A DNA stretch of 7,296 nucleotides from an uncultured Saprospiraceae bacterium. GTDB lineage: Bacteria > Bacteroidota > Bacteroidia > Chitinophagales > Saprospiraceae. Each line of letters begins with the position of its first letter. The stretch's first letter is position 1. The notes beneath the pieces are model-generated. The model was not told where the DNA came from and ran no database searches. It saw only the letters and a program-made list of their open reading frames with translations. Positions 5,530-7,296 of the stretch are shown here, one piece after another. The DNA lies in NCBI GenBank assembly GCA_937969485.1, contig CALBVQ010000120.1, positions 1 through 7,296 of the forward strand, in the 5' to 3' direction. Made by a program: the position numbers and the translations under genes.

Positions 5530-7149
5530 ATGAAAGAAATACAACTTGTTAAGTTTAGTGACCTTGAAGAGAAGAAACCACTTGGTAAGCAAATCAATGG
5601 TTTGGACTTAGTAGTAATAAGATATGGCGACCAGGTGTCGGTACTGTACGGCAGATGTCTCCATAGAGGAGCATTGATGTCGGATGGTCATGTTGAAGGT
5701 GACAATATCATTTGCGGAGTGCATGATTGGGATTACAGAATTGATACAGGAGTCAGTGAATACAATAATAAAGAAGCACTACATAAATTCACGTCGATAA
5801 TAAAGGATGGAATTGTTATTATTGACGAAGAAGAGGTAGAAGCATATTTAACAGAACATCCTCAGCCATTTAACAGAGATGCGTATCTAGGGCAGTATGC
5901 CGATACACATCCCGAAAGTACCGAGCCTTATACTGGTTATATTAAGGAACTCTCAAGAAATGGCCTAAAGAACTGGGGACATCACGGGCCATCGGCATCA
6001 ATGGGAGTTGATAGAAATACCTTGCCGAAATGGGAAAGTATTCAGTTTCTTCCTGCCCAACTAGCTTCAAGACCACTGCTTGATGAAGAGTCAGTTTCTA
6101 CGAAGGTTGTGATAGGAGGAAATGCTAAAAAGCCCTTGGAGTTAGATATTCCAATGTTTGTGTCAGATATGAGTTTCGGATCTCTATCAAAAGAAGCCAA
6201 GATTGCTCTTTCTATGGGGGCGGAGATGGCGGGAACAGGAATATGTAGTGGAGAAGGCGGAATGCTTCCAGAAGAGCAAGCAAATAATTCTAGATATTTT
6301 TATGAGTTGGCATCTGGGAAATTTGGATTTTCGTGGGACAAGATAAAAAAAGCTCAAGCATTTCATTTTAAAGGGGGACAAGGAGCTAAGACAGGAACAG
6401 GTGGTCATTTACCTGGTAATAAGGTGACGAAAGAGATTGCAGAAGTTCGTGGTCTGAAGAAAGGTGAGACAGCAATTTCACCAGCAGCTTTTCCAGATTT
6501 ATTTACAGCAAAAGATTTTAGAGATTTTGCTATCGAAGTACGCGAAAAAACAGGAGGAATTCCTATTGGATTTAAAATTGCAGCTAGTCACATTGAAGCT
6601 GATATTAATTTTGCTTTGGAGGTAGGAGTAGACTACATCATACTAGATGGCAGGGGAGGAGGAACAGGATCTGCACCGACTATCTTAAGGAATAATATTA
6701 ATGTACCTACGATTCCAGCATTAGCACGTGCGAGGAGACATTTGGACAAACTAGGACGAACTGATGTGACTTTAGTTATCACTGGAGGACTTAGGGTGGC
6801 GGAGGATTTTGCAAAAGCCATGATGCTGGGAGCGGATGCCATAGCTGTTTCGAATTCAGCCTTGCAAGCGATAGGATGCCTAGCTATGAGAGCATGCAAT
6901 TCCAATAACTGTCCTGTGGGGATAGCGACACAAAAGAGCCATCTCAGGCAAAGGCTGATAATAGAAGCCTCAGCGCAGCAGCTCAAAAACTTTTTTGAAG
7001 CCAGTAACGAATTAGTTAAGGTAATTGCAAGAGCATGTGGTCACGATCACGTTGGTAAGTTTAATCATAATGACTTATCTACTTTTGATCATGATATTCA
7101 TAAGCTTACAGGAATTAGCTATGCAGGCGTAATACCAATTCTGTTTTAA
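5530..7149 (+). CDS. Rieske [2Fe-2S] / FMN-binding glutamate-synthase-like fusion protein
   Basis: A 539-residue probable cytoplasmic redox enzyme with unknown substrate. Residues 1-105 form a Rieske-type domain whose ligands C43-x-H45-x16-C62-x2-H65 are intact. From about 165 to 510 lies the glutamate-synthase-like FMN TIM barrel: GICSGEGGMLPEE (237-249), GGQGAKTGTGGHLPG (282-296), ISPAAFPDLF (316-325), DGRGGGTGSAP (373-383), VITGG (416-420). The 3Fe-4S motif C450-x5-C456-x4-C461-PVG is also complete. There is no glutaminase domain and no partner reductase gene nearby, so ammonia-dependent glutamate synthesis is not implied. Relatives include archaeal-type glutamate synthase and N-methylglutamate synthase large subunits. 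I chose the ATG at 5530; an in-frame TTG at 5494 would add 12 residues with no domain match. The last five codons and the stop lie inside repeat copy D, so the native tail may have been replaced. Confidence 0.92.
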   Translation: MKEIQLVKFSDLEEKKPLGKQINGLDLVVIRYGDQVSVLYGRCLHRGALMSDGHVEGDNIICGVHDWDYRIDTGVSEYNNKEALHKFTSIIKDGIVIIDEEEVEAYLTEHPQPFNRDAYLGQYADTHPESTEPYTGYIKELSRNGLKNWGHHGPSASMGVDRNTLPKWESIQFLPAQLASRPLLDEESVSTKVVIGGNAKKPLELDIPMFVSDMSFGSLSKEAKIALSMGAEMAGTGICSGEGGMLPEEQANNSRYFYELASGKFGFSWDKIKKAQAFHFKGGQGAKTGTGGHLPGNKVTKEIAEVRGLKKGETAISPAAFPDLFTAKDFRDFAIEVREKTGGIPIGFKIAASHIEADINFALEVGVDYIILDGRGGGTGSAPTILRNNINVPTIPALARARRHLDKLGRTDVTLVITGGLRVAEDFAKAMMLGADAIAVSNSALQAIGCLAMRACNSNNCPVGIATQKSHLRQRLIIEASAQQLKNFFEASNELVKVIARACGHDHVGKFNHNDLSTFDHDIHKLTGISYAGVIPILF

Positions 7150-7296
7150 GGTTTTACTTTATTTTCAAGAATTATTAAACCCGAATTATGCATTAGGATT
7201 TCGTCACGAGAGCGTAAAATGCAAAGAGAATGGGAGCTCAACAGTTCTTTTGAAGCGCAGCCGTGGTCACCATCACGGTGAGCATCAAAAGAGCTG
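7132..7296 (+). repeat. Repeat copy D, outer inverted-repeat arm, cut by window end
   Basis: The mirror of 1-141 with one mismatch over 141 bp, plus 24 further bases that complete the hairpin. It starts with the MITE-type terminus TACCAATTCTGTTTTA (7133-7148), preceded by TAA as at the element at 4934. It runs through the left-arm sequence to about 7177, then ACCCGAATTATGCATTAGG (7179-7197) and CGTCACGAGAGC (7202-7213), and ends in the hairpin module. It overlaps the last 18 bp of the Rieske/GltS gene and supplies its stop codon. Confidence 0.9.
7242..7296 (+). repeat. Hairpin module in copy D, best-preserved copy
   Basis: CAGTTCTTTTGAAGC (7242-7256) pairs with GCATCAAAAGAGCTG (7282-7296), with 13 standard pairs, one G·T and one mismatch. 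Inside, CCGTG (7261-7265) pairs with CACGG (7274-7278) around an eight-base loop. The window ends exactly at the foot of this stem, so the flank beyond is unknown. Confidence 0.7.

Noticed and set aside
5289..5597. 102-codon minus-strand open frame overlapping repeat B and the start of the Rieske/GltS gene
   Set aside because: It is antisense to a solid coding start. The repeat-derived part is frameshifted in copy C, and there is no domain.
620..7149. Other short frames overlapping the four genes
   Set aside because: They are antisense or out-of-frame shadows of genes with clear family motifs and have no independent support.

Overview
The window looks like a piece of a Bacteroidota chromosome, probably a marine or environmental member of the Cytophagales-type lineages; this placement is inferred. 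The evidence is an AT-rich sequence, no Shine-Dalgarno-like sites before the genes, and a TACCTTTG box of the Bacteroidota TAnnTTTG promoter type upstream of a glycyl-tRNA synthetase gene. That synthetase is the single-chain type, and a lipoprotein carries a C-K-E-E start that resembles the Bacteroidota surface-export signal. There are four supported genes. Everything else is intergenic DNA dominated by repeats.

Layout. Positions 1-478 hold two repeat copies in minus orientation. Positions 479-619 are short unique DNA. Positions 620-2248 (minus) encode an aspartate:alanine-exchanger-family transporter with two internal RCK_C domains. Positions 2264-3808 (minus) encode glycyl-tRNA synthetase, 15 bp upstream of the transporter gene and probably in one operon with it. 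Positions 3809-4191 form a divergent intergenic region with the synthetase promoter, a possible structured leader and a small palindrome. Positions 4192-4869 (plus) encode an unrecognised small lipoprotein. Positions 4870-5529 hold a MITE-like palindromic element followed by a second repeat in plus orientation. Positions 5530-7149 (plus) encode a fusion of a Rieske [2Fe-2S] domain with an FMN-binding glutamate-synthase-like domain. From 7132 to the window end lies another repeat copy, the mirror image of the first 141 bases.

The genes do not form one obvious pathway. The synthetase and transporter are probably co-transcribed. The lipoprotein and the Rieske/GltS-like enzyme each look like single-gene units separated by repeats. 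The most notable content is the repeat family. It has at least two kinds of module: a 159-bp element with 16-bp terminal inverted repeats and a possible TAA target duplication, and a roughly 270-bp segment carrying a series of hairpins. Modules appear in four places and in mosaic combinations. The outermost copies form a 141-bp inverted repeat with one mismatch, and one copy supplies the last codons and stop of the Rieske/GltS gene. The fact that both window ends lie inside the same repeat suggests the window is an assembly contig broken at a multicopy element. I found no tRNA, rRNA, CRISPR array, transposase or defence gene.
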